Assembly (NCBI GenBank): GCA_963755695.1
Contig: CAVWLB010000008.1
Coordinates: 1,550,001 to 1,614,000, forward strand
Source: QHWT01 sp963755695
Lineage (GTDB): Bacteria; Acidobacteriota; Vicinamibacteria; Vicinamibacterales; 2-12-FULL-66-21
Reading direction: 5' to 3'
Length of the DNA stretch: 64,000 nt
Shown: in pieces, positions 48,735 through 58,591 of the stretch
Layout: every line of letters starts with the position of its first letter
Numbering within the stretch: the stretch's first letter is position 1
Notes under the pieces: model-generated
What the model saw: the letters and a program-made list of their open reading frames with translations, nothing else
The model's database searches: none
Told to the model about the DNA's origin: nothing
Made by a program: the position numbers and the translations under genes

Positions 48735-48753
48735 TAGACGGCGTCCAGAACAG

Positions 48754-49931
48754 CTATCGTACCACACCACCTTCTCGCAAAATCCGCGCCCCGCCGGCCG
48801 TGGCGGGCAACGGAAGCGCGCACGCAGCCGCAATCAGCGGTACGAATGCAAGCCCGACGAGCGTGTGCTCGATCCCGAATCGATCGGCGACGAGGCCGAC
48901 AAGCGGCACGCTCAATCCGCCGGTCCCCCACGCGAAGCCCATCATCAGCGACGACACCGTCGCGGCGCTGACCGGGGCGAGCGCCTGCCCGAAGGTCACG
49001 TTCACCGGCAGCGTCGACTGCAGAAAGAATCCGCCAATCGCAAGCACGGTCACGAACCGCCACCCCGACAACAGCGGGGCGGCGAGAAGAAAGGGCATCG
49101 AGAAGACCAGCGACAAGGCGATCACCCGCCGCGCGCCGAAGCGGTCCGCGGCCGGTCCGCCGAAGAATCCGCCGAGGCCGCTCGCGAAGAGATAGACGGC
49201 GACTGCCGCGCCGGCCTGTCCGAGCGTCATGCCGCGGCGGGTCAGCATCACGGGCACGAACGTCGCAAACGCGAGCGACGTCAGCGTTCGCAGGACGACG
49301 ATCAGGTAAAGGAGTGACAGCGGTCTTGCGTAGGGCCGGAGTGCGCGAAAGCCGGCGCTCGAATCGGCATGCAGCGGAATCGGCGGCACCCGCGCGAGGA
49401 AGAACGCAATCACCAGCCAGCCCGGCAGTAGCCAGCAGCGGCGTCCAGGCGAGGCCGAAGCGCTGCGCGACCGGAGCGAACAGCAACGGTCCGAGCGAAA
49501 AGCCAAGCGTGCCGCCGGTGATGTGCACCGACATCGCCAGGCCCGGATGATTGCCGCCGAGCCGGTGGGCGAGCGCGGCCGCGGGCGGATGAAACGCCGC
49601 CCCGCCGAGGCCGCCGACGATGAGCGTCGCGGCAAGCAATCGGAATCGACGGCGCAATGCCGACCAGGCTGAGGATCGACACCGAGACCACCGGTCCGGC
49701 CATCACCAGCAGTCGCGGCCGCCAGCGATCCGCGAGATGGCCGAACCCGACCTGCGCGACCGACGCCGCCATCTGATACAGCATCGTCAAGGTGCCCGCG
49801 GCAGTGAGGGTGAGGCCGAGTTTCGGGATGAGCAGCGGCAGCAGCGGCGCGTAGATGTTGCCGTAGCCGTCGACCATCATGTGCGCGCTGGCCATCAGCA
49901 GCACGGTCGGATGAATGCGCAGCTTAATCAC
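48754..49931 (-). CDS. MFS transporter, fosmidomycin-resistance-like (frameshifted)
   Basis: This inner-membrane transporter has about 390 residues and 12 helices across three frames. The N-terminus (VLLMASAHMMVDGYGNIYAP, LTAAGTLTMLYQMAASVAQV) and the following GGLGGAAFHPPAAALAHRLG and NHPGLAMSVHITGGTLGFSL resemble Fsr-type MFS exporters. The C-half is LLYLIVVLRTLTSLAFATFV, GGFFGGPAADRFGARRVIAL, TVSSLMMGFAWGTGGLSVPL and VGLVADRFGIEHTLVGLAFV. Frames change near 49640 and 49425. It overlaps the murJ end by 8 bp on the same strand. The substrate is unknown. Confidence 0.87.
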
Positions 49932-51521
49932 GCGCCGGCTCGCCCGTCAGACGCGACACCACGCGGTCGAGCGCGTCGTTGAACTCCTCGATGCGCAGGA
50001 GTCGCGCCACTCCCGTCAGCACGATCATTCCTGCGACGATGGAGGTGAAGACCCGCAGCGCGCGGACCAGCGTCCCGTGACCGGTGATGGCGCTCTCGAG
50101 CGTCTGTTGCGTGAACCAGACCGCGACTCCCATGACGATGGACGCAACGAGTATCGCGGCGAGCGCGCGCGCGTTCCGGCGCCCGTCAAGGCCACCCAGC
50201 CGTCGCCGCAGCCAGACGAGCAGGATCGCCGCGTTCACCATCGCGGCGATTGCGGTGCCAAGCGCGAGCCCTCGAAAGCCGAGGACACGAACCAGCGTGA
50301 GATTGAGACGCCAGATTGGTGGCGACCGCGATTGCGCTTGACGATCACCGGCGTGCGGCTGTCGCGCAAGCGAATAGAAACTTGGCGATGCGATCTTCAC
50401 TGCCGAGTAGCCGATCAGCCCTGGCGCGTAACACATCAGCGCGGCCGCGGTTGCGGCCGTGTCCGCCGGTCCGAAACGTCCGCGCTCGAGCAGCAGCGAC
50501 ACGATCGGATGCGCCAGCACGCACGAGCCCGACCGTCGCCGGGACGTTCAACATCAGCATCAGGCGCAGCGCGCTCGAGACGGTGCGACGCATACCCTCG
50601 ACGTCTTCCATCGCCGCATGGTGCGCGATGTCCGGCAACGCCGCGGTGCCAATCGAGACGCCGAACAGGCCGATCGGCAGGTACATCAGTCGAAATGCGT
50701 AGTTCAGCCATGAGACGGCACCCGTGCCCTTCATTCGTGGCCAGGACGGTGTTCACGAAGACGTTCACCTGCACGGCCGCCAGGCCGAGCGTGCCTGGCG
50801 CCATCAGGAGCAGCACTTCCCGCAGGCCTGGATCGCGCACAATCGACGATCGGTGAGTAGCGCCAGCCTTCGCGTTGCAGCAACGGCCACTGCAAGAGCG
50901 ATCTGTCCGAGTCCGCCGAGCAGTGTACCGATCGCGATGCCGGCAATCCGGGGCCAACCGAACCGCGGCATCAGTGGCACGAGCGTGAACGCGGCGAGGA
51001 TCGTTGCCACGTTGAACATCGCGGGCGAAAGGGCGGGAATGAAGAACCGGCGCAGCGAGTTGAGCATGCCCATCATCGCGACGCTCAGCGCGACCATCGG
51101 GAGGAACGGCAGCATGATGCGGGTGAGAACGATCGTGAGCTCCAGCTTCCCGGGGACAGTGGCGTATTCGGGCGCGATCGCACCGCACCAGTGCCGGCGT
51201 GACGATCCAGGCCACGACGACGCATACGACTGTAATCACGAAGAGCGTGTTGATGACGAGGTTGCCGAGACGCCATGCCGCCTCGCGGCCGCGTATGGTG
51301 AGGTGGCGGGTGAACGTCGCGACGAACGCCGCGCTCATCGCGCCTTCGGCGAAGAGATCTCGCAAGAGGTTGGGAACGCGGAACGCCACGTTGAAGGCGT
51401 CCATGTCGTTGCCCGCGCCGAACAGCGCGGCCAGGACGATTTCGCGGGCGACGCCGAGCACGCGACTCGTCATGGTGGCCGCGCCAATCAGGCCGGCCGA
51501 CCGTGCGAGACGTGTGCTCAT
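49924..51521 (-). CDS. murJ: Lipid II flippase MurJ (frameshifted)
   Basis: This is the peptidoglycan precursor flippase (MviN/MurJ family, about 530 residues). Seen in order: SAGLIGAATMTSRVLGVARE, VAFRVPNLLRDLFAEGAMSA followed by AFVATFT, MLPFLPMVALSVAMMGMLNS, LMAPGTLGLAAVQVNVFVNT, SWLNYAFRLMYLPIGLFGVS and HPIVSLLLERGRFGPADTAA, then C-terminal helices. At least seven indels change the frame (for example near 51185, 51085, 50870, 50735, 50520 and 50375). Since MurJ is essential, the breaks are almost certainly sequence errors. Confidence 0.92.
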
Positions 51522-51627
51522 GCGCTGCCGTCAGCGTACCACAGCGATGTGATCTGTCCGGAACGAGTCAGCGTCCGCATCCGAGCACTGCGAACACTTT
51601 GACCGGGGCAGGGACTAAGAGCGGTAC

Positions 51628-51655
51628 AAAAAGAACCCCCGTCTTTCGGCGGGGG
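51628..51655 (-). terminator. Rho-independent terminator after yqeY
   Basis: On the minus strand a GCCCCCGCC/GGCGGGGGT-like stem (CCCCCG pairing with CGGGGG, loop GAAA) is followed by TTCTTTTTG. It lies about 80 nt after the yqeY stop and would separate yqeY from murJ. Nothing else is seen in the 51522-51734 gap. Confidence 0.75.
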
Positions 51656-51734
51656 CTCCATGGAGGATGGATGAGAGGCTTGTGCGTTGCCTTTCGAAAG
51701 ATTAGACGGCGGTGCCAGAAAAAAGTTTGCAGGG

Positions 51735-52190
51735 TTACGCACCGCCAGAAAGTTTCTTCCTGACGAGCTCGTTGACGGCCTTGCCATCGGTGGTCTTTCC
51801 CGCAAGTGCGCTCATCACCGCCTTCATCACACGTCCCATGTCCTTTGGACCGGCGGCGCCGGTTTCCGTAATCGCCGCGTCGACGGCGCGGACGATATCC
51901 TCAGCGCTCGCGGCCGGCGGGGCGTAGCGCTCGAGCACGCCAATCTCTGCCGCTTCGCGCTCGACCAGATCGTTTCGTCCGGCGGCGCGAAATTGTTCGA
52001 TGGAATCGCGTCGTTGCTTGATCAGTCCAGCGAGGACCTGCTGCGCCTCGGCATCCTCCAGATCGCGACCCTTCGACACGTTGGCGTTCATCAGCGCGGC
52101 CTTTGCCATGCGAAGTGCCGACAGCCGTCCGGGTTCGCGTGCCTTCATTGCCTCGGCGATATCGTGACTGATCCGATCCTGCAGCGTCAT
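51735..52190 (-). CDS. yqeY: GatB/YqeY-domain protein
   Basis: This 151-residue protein matches the YqeY family, related to the tRNA-binding tail of GatB. Seen: DRISHDIAEAMKAREPGRLS, ALRMAKAALMNANVSKGRDL, KQRRDSIEQFRAAGRNDLVE, EREAAEIGVLERYAPPA and MGRVMKAVMSALAGKTTDGK followed by AVNELVRKKLS. Length and motifs are normal. Its role in amidotransferase or ribosome function is not settled. It lies 4 bp after the preceding membrane gene on the same strand. Confidence 0.92.
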   Translation of the reverse strand: MTLQDRISHDIAEAMKAREPGRLSALRMAKAALMNANVSKGRDLEDAEAQQVLAGLIKQRRDSIEQFRAAGRNDLVEREAAEIGVLERYAPPAASAEDIVRAVDAAITETGAAGPKDMGRVMKAVMSALAGKTTDGKAVNELVRKKLSGGA

Positions 52191-52194
52191 GTCC

Positions 52195-54087
52195 TTATCC
52201 TAGCGCGCTCCACCAGTAGTTGACTCCGGCGGCAACTGTGCCGGCCAGCAGGATCACCGCCGCGCCCCGCCCTGCAGCGCTCTTCTTCCACGCGCGCGCC
52301 GCGCCGTACGCGCCGGTGACCGCGACCACGGGAACCGCAGCGAGGTAGTAGCGCATGTCCATCGGAGTGAGGATCCCGATGGCCATGAACAGCGCACACG
52401 ACAGCCCCCAACCCGCGATCGCCAGCGTCAGACGATCGCGCAGCCGCCGCATCCACCAGCAACCGATTGCCGACAGCGCAATCGCGGCCACACCGAAGTA
52501 ACTGTCCAGGTAGTAGGGGACCGTGCTCAATCGATCGCTGATGGTGCGGCCGCCGGCATCCACGGCGGCGGCTGCCGTTTCCTGCGACAGCCGGTGGAAT
52601 TCCGAGCGATAGGTGGTCATGAAATGTCCGTAATACACCGCTATCGCGAGAATCGAGGCGAGGGCCGTCGCGATCAATACCGCTGCGGACGGTGATCGCA
52701 GAGCGGGACCGCCGCGCAGATGGAACAGGACCGCGATGCAGATCGTCGCGACGAAGAGGATCGCCAACGTGCTGGTATGCGACAGGTAAGCCGCCGCGAG
52801 GAGCAGCGTGAGCAGAACCACAGATGCTCGATGCTCGAGACGCAGCGTCGGCGAGCTGATTACGACGAGGGCGACAACCGCGAGCGACTGTGCGAAGGCA
52901 TTCGTGAGGTTGCCGGCGCGGATGACCCCGAACCCGATAATCAGCAACTGGTACAGCGCGACCGCAATCGCGGCCGTCAGCCGATCGCCCCATGCCTGGA
53001 TCACGGTTCGATACAGGAGCACGGCGGCAATTGCGTCCGCACTGCAGACCACCATGCGCAACAGCGTCATGTGGGCCGGACCCCAGGGGACGAATCGGGC
53101 GAACGCCGCCGCGAAGACGTAAAGCCCCGGCGAATAGGGAAACGAATAGCCTCCCGGTGCAATCGATGTGAAGAACAGATTGCCACCGAGGACGGCCTGA
53201 AAGCGGTGCGCCTGGAACAGCGTGTCGCCAATCGGCATGTCCGGATGAAGCAGCACGAGCAGCTTCAGGAACAGTGCACACGCAGAAAACGCCGCCGCGA
53301 ATCGCGCGGTGTTGCGCAGCGACTGGCGGCGCAGGCGCTCGGTCGTCCAGGCCATCAGCACCAGCACGACGGCAACGACGCACCCGAGCTTCGTCGCTTT
53401 CCACGGGAACGCGGTGAACGGGCCGAAGCCTCTCGCAATCACCGCGGCATCGCCGGCGCTGACCAGCACGGCGCCAATGACGGCCGATCCGGCCGTCACT
53501 CCCAGCAGCGCGATCGCCGTGCCCATCGCACCGGCCGACACCGCCGCGCCGGCGATCGCTGCCCGCGGCGCGAGAACGGCTCCTGACGGCGCGACCGAGA
53601 TCCAATCGAGCATCAGTGCGAGCGGCCGCTGATCTGAAGGTCCGGGTACGAAGGTTCTCGAGCTGTGAAGGGTGATGACCACGCCGCGGCGGCGTTGTGG
53701 CGTTGCGGGAATGGTGATCGCGACATCCTCGAACTCGGCCTTGAGCTGCCGTCCGCCGATGGAAATTCCATCTGCGAATACGTCAATGTGCGGGTTTTCC
53801 AGCGCGACGGCGCGTGCACCCCGGGCGCGCAGCGTCAGGATCCAGTCCACGCGGCGGTCCAGCCCAGGCAACCGGATGGTGACATCCTGTTTCGTCCAGG
53901 CGAAGGTCAAACGTGCTTCGTCGTTCCGTTCGACCGGGTACAGCCCCGATACAAGTCCGGCTGGCGGATCGGTATTGAGATTGATGATTAGCGCAGGATG
54001 CCAGGCGTACCAGACGGCGAGCCAGGCCGCCGCGAGCAACGCGCTCAACGTGCCTGCGGCGCCGGCACGTCCCAACGCCCGTATCAC
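52195..54087 (-). CDS. Polytopic membrane protein, probable GT-C-type glycosyltransferase
   Basis: This 630-residue membrane protein has a first helix (GTLSALLAAAWLAVWYAWHP), then a periplasmic beta-rich region at about residues 35-150 and 10 or more helices thereafter. After helix 5 the loop LLHPDMPIGDTLFQAHRFQA followed by SFPYSPGLYVFAAAF resembles the acidic loop of GT-C glycosyltransferases such as GT39/ArnT. The start is GTG 54087, overlapping the GT4 stop by GTGA, which implies they act together in a surface glycan pathway. The sugar donor and acceptor are unknown. Confidence 0.75.
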   Translation of the reverse strand: MIRALGRAGAAGTLSALLAAAWLAVWYAWHPALIINLNTDPPAGLVSGLYPVERNDEARLTFAWTKQDVTIRLPGLDRRVDWILTLRARGARAVALENPHIDVFADGISIGGRQLKAEFEDVAITIPATPQRRRGVVITLHSSRTFVPGPSDQRPLALMLDWISVAPSGAVLAPRAAIAGAAVSAGAMGTAIALLGVTAGSAVIGAVLVSAGDAAVIARGFGPFTAFPWKATKLGCVVAVVLVLMAWTTERLRRQSLRNTARFAAAFSACALFLKLLVLLHPDMPIGDTLFQAHRFQAVLGGNLFFTSIAPGGYSFPYSPGLYVFAAAFARFVPWGPAHMTLLRMVVCSADAIAAVLLYRTVIQAWGDRLTAAIAVALYQLLIIGFGVIRAGNLTNAFAQSLAVVALVVISSPTLRLEHRASVVLLTLLLAAAYLSHTSTLAILFVATICIAVLFHLRGGPALRSPSAAVLIATALASILAIAVYYGHFMTTYRSEFHRLSQETAAAAVDAGGRTISDRLSTVPYYLDSYFGVAAIALSAIGCWWMRRLRDRLTLAIAGWGLSCALFMAIGILTPMDMRYYLAAVPVVAVTGAYGAARAWKKSAAGRGAAVILLAGTVAAGVNYWWSALG

Positions 54088-55232
54088 GTGACGACTCCGG
54101 TGGCGGCACGCGCGTAGACGGACCAGTATTCCGCCGCGGCCGCTGCAGCGCGAAATCGCGTTTCGACGATGGCGCGGGTTGACGGCAGCGTCCGTCGCTT
54201 GTCCCGCAGGCGCCCGCGAATCGCAGCCGCGAGCGCCTGCCAGTCTTCCCGTCGCACGATCTCGACGTCGTCGCCAAACAGATCGTTCAGCTCGAGGCCG
54301 CCCGGGTTGTCCGAGGAGATGACCGGCGTTCCGCACGCGAGCGCCTCGACCGCAACCGTTGGCAGCGCCTCCAGCAGCGATGGCAAAACGAAGAAATCTG
54401 CCGCGGCGGTGTACCGCGCGACGGCCGTGTTATCCACGAGCCCGGTGAAGGTGACATGCCGTTCCACGCCTGCCGATCGTGCCACACTCTGCAGCTCCGG
54501 CAGGAGCGCTCCCGTGCCGCAGATCACCAGGCGGCAGTCCGGATGCTCACGCACCACTTCCCCCATTGCTTCAATCAGGAAGCGCTGTCCGGCGAGGGGA
54601 TGCAGCCGTTTCACGTTGACCAGCAGATGCCGGTACGGAAGTCTGAGGGCCCGGCGCTCCTCCAACTGCGATGCCTCGTCGTGAAACGCAAACACCGGCG
54701 CAACCGGTGGGTAAATGACATGACACTCGGGGCGTCCGAGACCTAGTTCTCGAGCGCGGAGCAGCAGCCGATCGCTGTAGAACGTCACAGCGGCGGCGGC
54801 GCGATAGGCGCGGGTAAAGAGATCCGGCCCGAATCGCTTTGGCCGGTAGTGCCAGATTTCGGTTCCGTAGAGGGTGAGCACGAATGACTTCCGGCTTCTG
54901 ACGGCGAGAAGCGCACCCAGTTCCGCGAGCAAGCCATTGCTGTGCACGTGGACGATGTCCGCCGCTTCGATTAATGGACGCGCATCGCGCAGGATGCGCC
55001 AGGCGCTGGCAATGGATCCGAGACGCATCCATCGCTGTCCACGACTCGCCCGCTTTCTTGGAATCCAGGTGACCGGCCCTGGGAGAGCGGCCGGCCGGCC
55101 CGCCATCGGTGGATGCGCAATGTAGTGGACGCTGTCGCCCCTCGCCACCGCCCATTGACCGAGGTGGTACGGCAGCAAGGCGTTTGCGGCCTGGTCTGGA
55201 GGAAGGTGAGGGGTGATGTGGACGATGTGCAT
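54084..55232 (-). CDS. Glycosyltransferase family 4 protein
   Basis: This 382-residue GT-B enzyme has an N-terminal acceptor domain (MHIVHITPHLPPDQAANALL, ADIVHVHSNGLLAELGALLA) and a C-terminal donor domain with VNVKRLHPLAGQRFLIEAMG, CRLVICGTGALLPELQSVAR and the EX7E region FFVLPSLLEALPTVAVEALA followed by CGTPVISSDNPGG. It transfers an NDP-sugar in cytoplasmic glycan assembly; the sugar is not shown. It is coupled to the downstream membrane protein. Upstream lies a long word-repeat tract. Confidence 0.92.
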   Translation of the reverse strand: MHIVHITPHLPPDQAANALLPYHLGQWAVARGDSVHYIAHPPMAGRPAALPGPVTWIPRKRASRGQRWMRLGSIASAWRILRDARPLIEAADIVHVHSNGLLAELGALLAVRSRKSFVLTLYGTEIWHYRPKRFGPDLFTRAYRAAAAVTFYSDRLLLRARELGLGRPECHVIYPPVAPVFAFHDEASQLEERRALRLPYRHLLVNVKRLHPLAGQRFLIEAMGEVVREHPDCRLVICGTGALLPELQSVARSAGVERHVTFTGLVDNTAVARYTAAADFFVLPSLLEALPTVAVEALACGTPVISSDNPGGLELNDLFGDDVEIVRREDWQALAAAIRGRLRDKRRTLPSTRAIVETRFRAAAAAAEYWSVYARAATGVVT

Positions 55233-55237
55233 CTATT

Positions 55238-55386
55238 GGCTCAAGGCTCAAGGCTCAAGGCTCAAGGCTCAAGGCTCAAGGCTCAAGGCTCAAGGCTCAT
55301 GGTGGCTCATGGCGCTCACGGCTTCAGGCTTCGGGCTTCAGGCTTCGGGCTTCAGGCAGAAGGCCTGAGCCGGCATGAGCGATACC
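55238..55386. repeat. GGCTCAAGG tandem and inverted word tract
   Basis: Eight or more near-perfect GGCTCAA heptamers (55243-55300) lead into GGCTCATGG, GGCTTCAGG and GGCTTCGGG words. On the right AGGCCTGAGCCGGCATGAGC and CATAAGCCCTGAGCC provide a shorter complementary arm. It separates two minus-strand genes. Confidence 0.75.
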
Positions 55387-56355
55387 TCATAAGCCCTGAG
55401 CCGTGACATACGCTCGGCGGAATTCCGCGAACGTCGCGGGACGCGCATTCAGCGTGCCGGTCGCGAACTCGAAGAACCGCTCGAGGCGATCGCAGAACGC
55501 CTTCAGCTCCGCGTCGGTTCTGTTATACGGGCTGCCGCCGACGATCGCCTCGCTGGAGTGGAACAGGAGGTTGAGCACCGGTTCGCCGGACCGAGCGAGA
55601 TCCGCTGCGAGCGCCATCATGTCCTCGAGCGACGAATAGGAGGGCCGCAGCCATCGCACGTGGGCGATGCCGAGCTTCCGCAGCACGCGCTTGGTCGTGT
55701 AATTGCGCGGCGCGCGCGCGTAGAGGATACTGCAGGCGGCGCGGCAGCCGGCGATTCAGCGCCGCCGACACCGGCACCTCGAGCACACTGGCTCGTGCCC
55801 GGTGCGGTCGCGCTGTCGTAGGCCAGAAAGTACGGACGAAGCGGCGCCTCGACGAAGTCCGGCCCGTTCTTGTGCGCCTCGTAGAAGAGCGGCGCGACGC
55901 TCGATTCGATCCGATAGCCAAGCCGCTCGAGCGCGGCGACGTGCGCCGCGGAGAACCCGAACCGGCCCGAACGATACGAGACGGGCCGCTCGCCGACCGC
56001 GCGATCGATCGCATCGGTCAGCGCCGCGAGCTGCTGCTCGAACTGCGCGCAGCGGCAGGTTGGATGCATACGGGTGCCGCTTGACGTCCTCCGCGGTGCA
56101 CGGAGGCGTTTCCCACGCGTGATGATGCGCGCCGATTTCGCAGTCGCCGCCGGCCTTCAGTTCGCGCAGCACCTCCGCCGACCGCGGGTCGGTCGCGACC
56201 GGATAGGTGATCACGTAGGTCGGCCGGACCCCGTGCCGCGCGAACAGCGCATGCAGCCGCGGCAGCGCATAGATGTTCTCGAACCGCTGGTGCGCGCGCG
56301 CTGCCGCATCCCACTGGTTGTCGCCCTCGGTGTCGATGCCGACGAGTAGATGCAT
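55387..56355 (-). CDS. Polysaccharide deacetylase-like protein (frameshifted)
   Basis: Reconstructed from three or four frames (about 320 residues), this protein matches carbohydrate esterase 4/WalW-like deacetylases. Seen: LLVGIDTEGDNQWDAAARAH (metal-binding Asp), RFENIYALPRLHALFARHGV, LRELKAGGDCEIGAHHHAWE (His metal ligands), RFGFSAAHVAALERLGYRIE, FVEAPLRPYFLAYDSATAPG and HVRWLRPSYSSLEDMMALAA. The C-terminus ends LNLLFHSSEAIVGGSPYNRT with a conserved His-Ser. Frames change near 56045, 55800 and 55700. It probably removes acetyl groups from a surface or exported glycan. Confidence 0.87.
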
Positions 56356-56614
56356 ATCCGTGCTATGTGCGATAAGGGTGCTGGGTGCGTGCGGTGCAAG
56401 GTGCAAGGTGCAAGGTGCAAGGTGCAAGGTGCAGGTGCAAGGTGCAGGTGCTCAGGGTGCTAGGTGCCCGGGACGACCGTGCGAAGTGCACCCCTCCGGT
56501 TCGCTCGTGGCACTGCGCTATTGGCAGACAACATTTCGCACGTAGCACCCAGCACTTAGCACCTTGCACGTAGCACCGACAACTTTCACCCGGTGCACGT
56601 AGCACCGACGACTC
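56356..56614. repeat. GGTGCAAGG/CCTTGCACC word hairpin
   Basis: The left side repeats GGTGCAA seven to eight times (56389-56430), then GGTGCAGGTGC and GGTGCTAGG. The right side repeats AGCACCCAGCACTTAGCACC and GCACGTAGCACC. The arms are complementary around a 90 bp middle with no gene. The tract fills the space between two minus-strand genes. Confidence 0.75.
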
Positions 56615-57671
56615 TCACCGATCCTGGTCCGAGTCGCCCAGCGTGACATGCCAGCGATCGGTGTTCTCGTAGAACTCCGGGCTCACGTCGGCGCCGTTGA
56701 CCTTGACCACGAACTCCATCGTCGACTTGACCTGGAAATAGCCGGAGCGGCGCAGCACCGACCGGAAGCCGGCGTGCATCGCGAACGTCGCGGATCTTGT
56801 CGGAGTCTGCCTGGCGCGCTTCCCGGTCGACCCAGTCGCAGCAGCGTCGCGAACCCCTCCTCGTCGTCGGGATCGGCGAGGAAGTCGACGAGCAGCGTGA
56901 CGCGGCCGCGCGGCTCGTGCACGTGGCGGTAGACCGCGTAGCCGGCGGTTTCGCCATCGCGCAGCAGCGCCGCGATCGAGTAGCGGACGTGCGGCGCGGT
57001 CGGCGAACTTCCAGTTGAGATAGGCGGCGTCGCGCCGGACCGCGAGGTCGAACTTCGGCGCCAGCCGCTCCCAGAGCTCGCGTGAAGCTCTCGTCGAAGC
57101 GCTGGATCATCCGCACTTCGGCGCGCAGCGGGCGCGCGCGCGCGACGATCAGCACGATCGGCCAGCGTGAGCGCGGAGATCAGCCGGTTGATCGGCGACC
57201 GGCCAGCGCGGGTGCCGGAACGCGCGCCGCGTCAGCGGCTTGACCAGGCACGGCACCGGGCCGACGTCGGGCCAGCTCAGCTTCTGGAACAGCCGGTACG
57301 AGGCATCCGACAGTCCAAGCCCGAGCGACGCGCCGACGTTGCGGTCCCAGGTCCGGAACAGCACTTCGCCGAGGCCCCGCCGCTGGCGCTCGGGCGCGAC
57401 CATCACGTCCATGCCCCACGATCCCGTGACCTCGCGTCCCTTCACGCGCGAGGCGCACCGGCATCGTGGCGTATTGACCGACGATCGCCGGCCCTTCGCG
57501 CGCGATCCAGATCTCGGGCTCGCCGCCGGGATTGTTCGGATTGCGGCGGTACTGCCAGTCCCAGCGCAGCCGGCTGGCGTCGGCGGCGTCGTGGCCGAAC
57601 ACGCGGCGGTAGAGCGCCTCGACCGCGCGGCGGTCGTCCGGGCGATAGCGATCGACGTCAGGCACCGGCAC
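56615..57671 (-). CDS. GNAT-family N-acetyltransferase (frameshifted)
   Basis: This protein of about 350 residues starts MPVPDVDRYRPDDRRAVEAL with YRRVFGHDAADASRLRWDWQ and continues, after shifts near 57440, 57190 and 57150, with GMDVMVAPERQRRGLGEVLF (GNAT acetyl-CoA-binding motif), SLGLGLSDASYRLFQKLSWP and GPVPCLVKPLTRRAF, then MIQRFDESF and a C-terminal SGYFQVKSTMEFVVKVNGAD. It fits bipartite GNAT proteins seen in surface polysaccharide clusters. The substrate is unknown. It ends 4 bp before the methyltransferase gene starts on the same strand side. Confidence 0.82.
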
Positions 57672-57674
57672 GCG

Positions 57675-58591
57675 CTACGCCCCCGAACCGGCGTGCGCCA
57701 GCACGTATTCCATGTTGCTGATGAACACGTCCTGCAGCGCCCGGCTGTCCCGGACACGGCGGGCGAGGGCGCGGGCAGCCGCCGGACCGTCGCCGTCACG
57801 TGCAGCTCCTCGCGGACGATGCGCAGGCCGGCATCGGCAATCTGCGCTCGCAGGCGCGCCACGCGGACCTTCTCGAGCAGGTCGTCTTCCTTGACATCCC
57901 CGTGCCGCGCCAGCTTGATGAAGGAGTTCTCGTTGGCCGGTTCCTTCAGCGTCCACGGTCGCATGGCGGGCGAGAAAGTGAAACGTCGCGAACGCGATGC
58001 GCCGGCCGAAGAGCAGGTGCAGCGGCACCGGAATCTTCAGCCGCGGCAGATGCGCCCCCGCAAACGACAGGTACGGCGCGGTCGAGAGATAGACGCGTCC
58101 GTCCGGCGCGAGCACGCGCGCGCATTCGCGCAGGTACAGCGGCGCATCGGCGACGTGCTCGATGACGGCGTGCGACAGCACGAGATCGAAGGCGCCGGTC
58201 GGTAAAGGGCAGCGCCATGCCGTCGGCGAGCGCGAACTGCAGGTTGCGCGAGCGCCCCGCTCGCGCGCCAGCCGGACGCCGGCGTCGCCGAAGCGGTTGA
58301 TCGGATCGATGCCGACGACGTGCCGCGCTTCTTCGGCGAGCGACAGCGGCATCCCGCCGCCGCCGCAGCCGGCGTCGAGCACGCGTCCGCGCGATCCGCG
58401 ACGCCGGCGCGCTCCAGAAACGCGATGACCTTCGCGCTGCGGTAGTACTCGAACAGCGCGTAGTCGTATTCGGAACGGAAGCGCTGGTCGGCGTGCGCCT
58501 TGATGGCGCGCTCGTCAATGGCGCCGCACGCTTGTCGATCGAGGCGGCGCGATCGTGGCCGCGAAGGTGTCTCCGCGACGTCGAAGGTCAT
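57675..58591 (-). CDS. Class I SAM-dependent methyltransferase (frameshifted)
   Basis: This protein of about 300 residues is split by several indels. It starts MTFDVAETPSRPRSRRLDRQ, followed by FRSEYDYALFEYYRSAKVIA. Motif I VLDAGCGGGGMPLSLAEEAR, then HVVGIDPINRFGDAGVRLAR, DLVLSHAVIEHVADAPLYLR and LAPDGRVYLSTAPYLSFAGA are typical methyltransferase_11/25-like features. The C-terminus reads DDLLEKVRVARLRAQIADAG and ALQDVFISNMEYVLAHAGSG. It lies within the glycan gene block. The acceptor is unknown. Confidence 0.87.

Noticed and set aside
51522..51734. Small gene such as rpsU between yqeY and murJ
   Set aside because: rpsU is often near yqeY, but no ribosomal S21 motif appears on either strand. 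The region has a terminator and nothing else supportable.
55238..55386. Possible CRISPR array or VNTR coding region
   Set aside because: Repeats are 7 nt with no spacers, and mirrored words follow on the right. No cas genes are near. Translations such as GFRLRASGFG are repeat artefacts.
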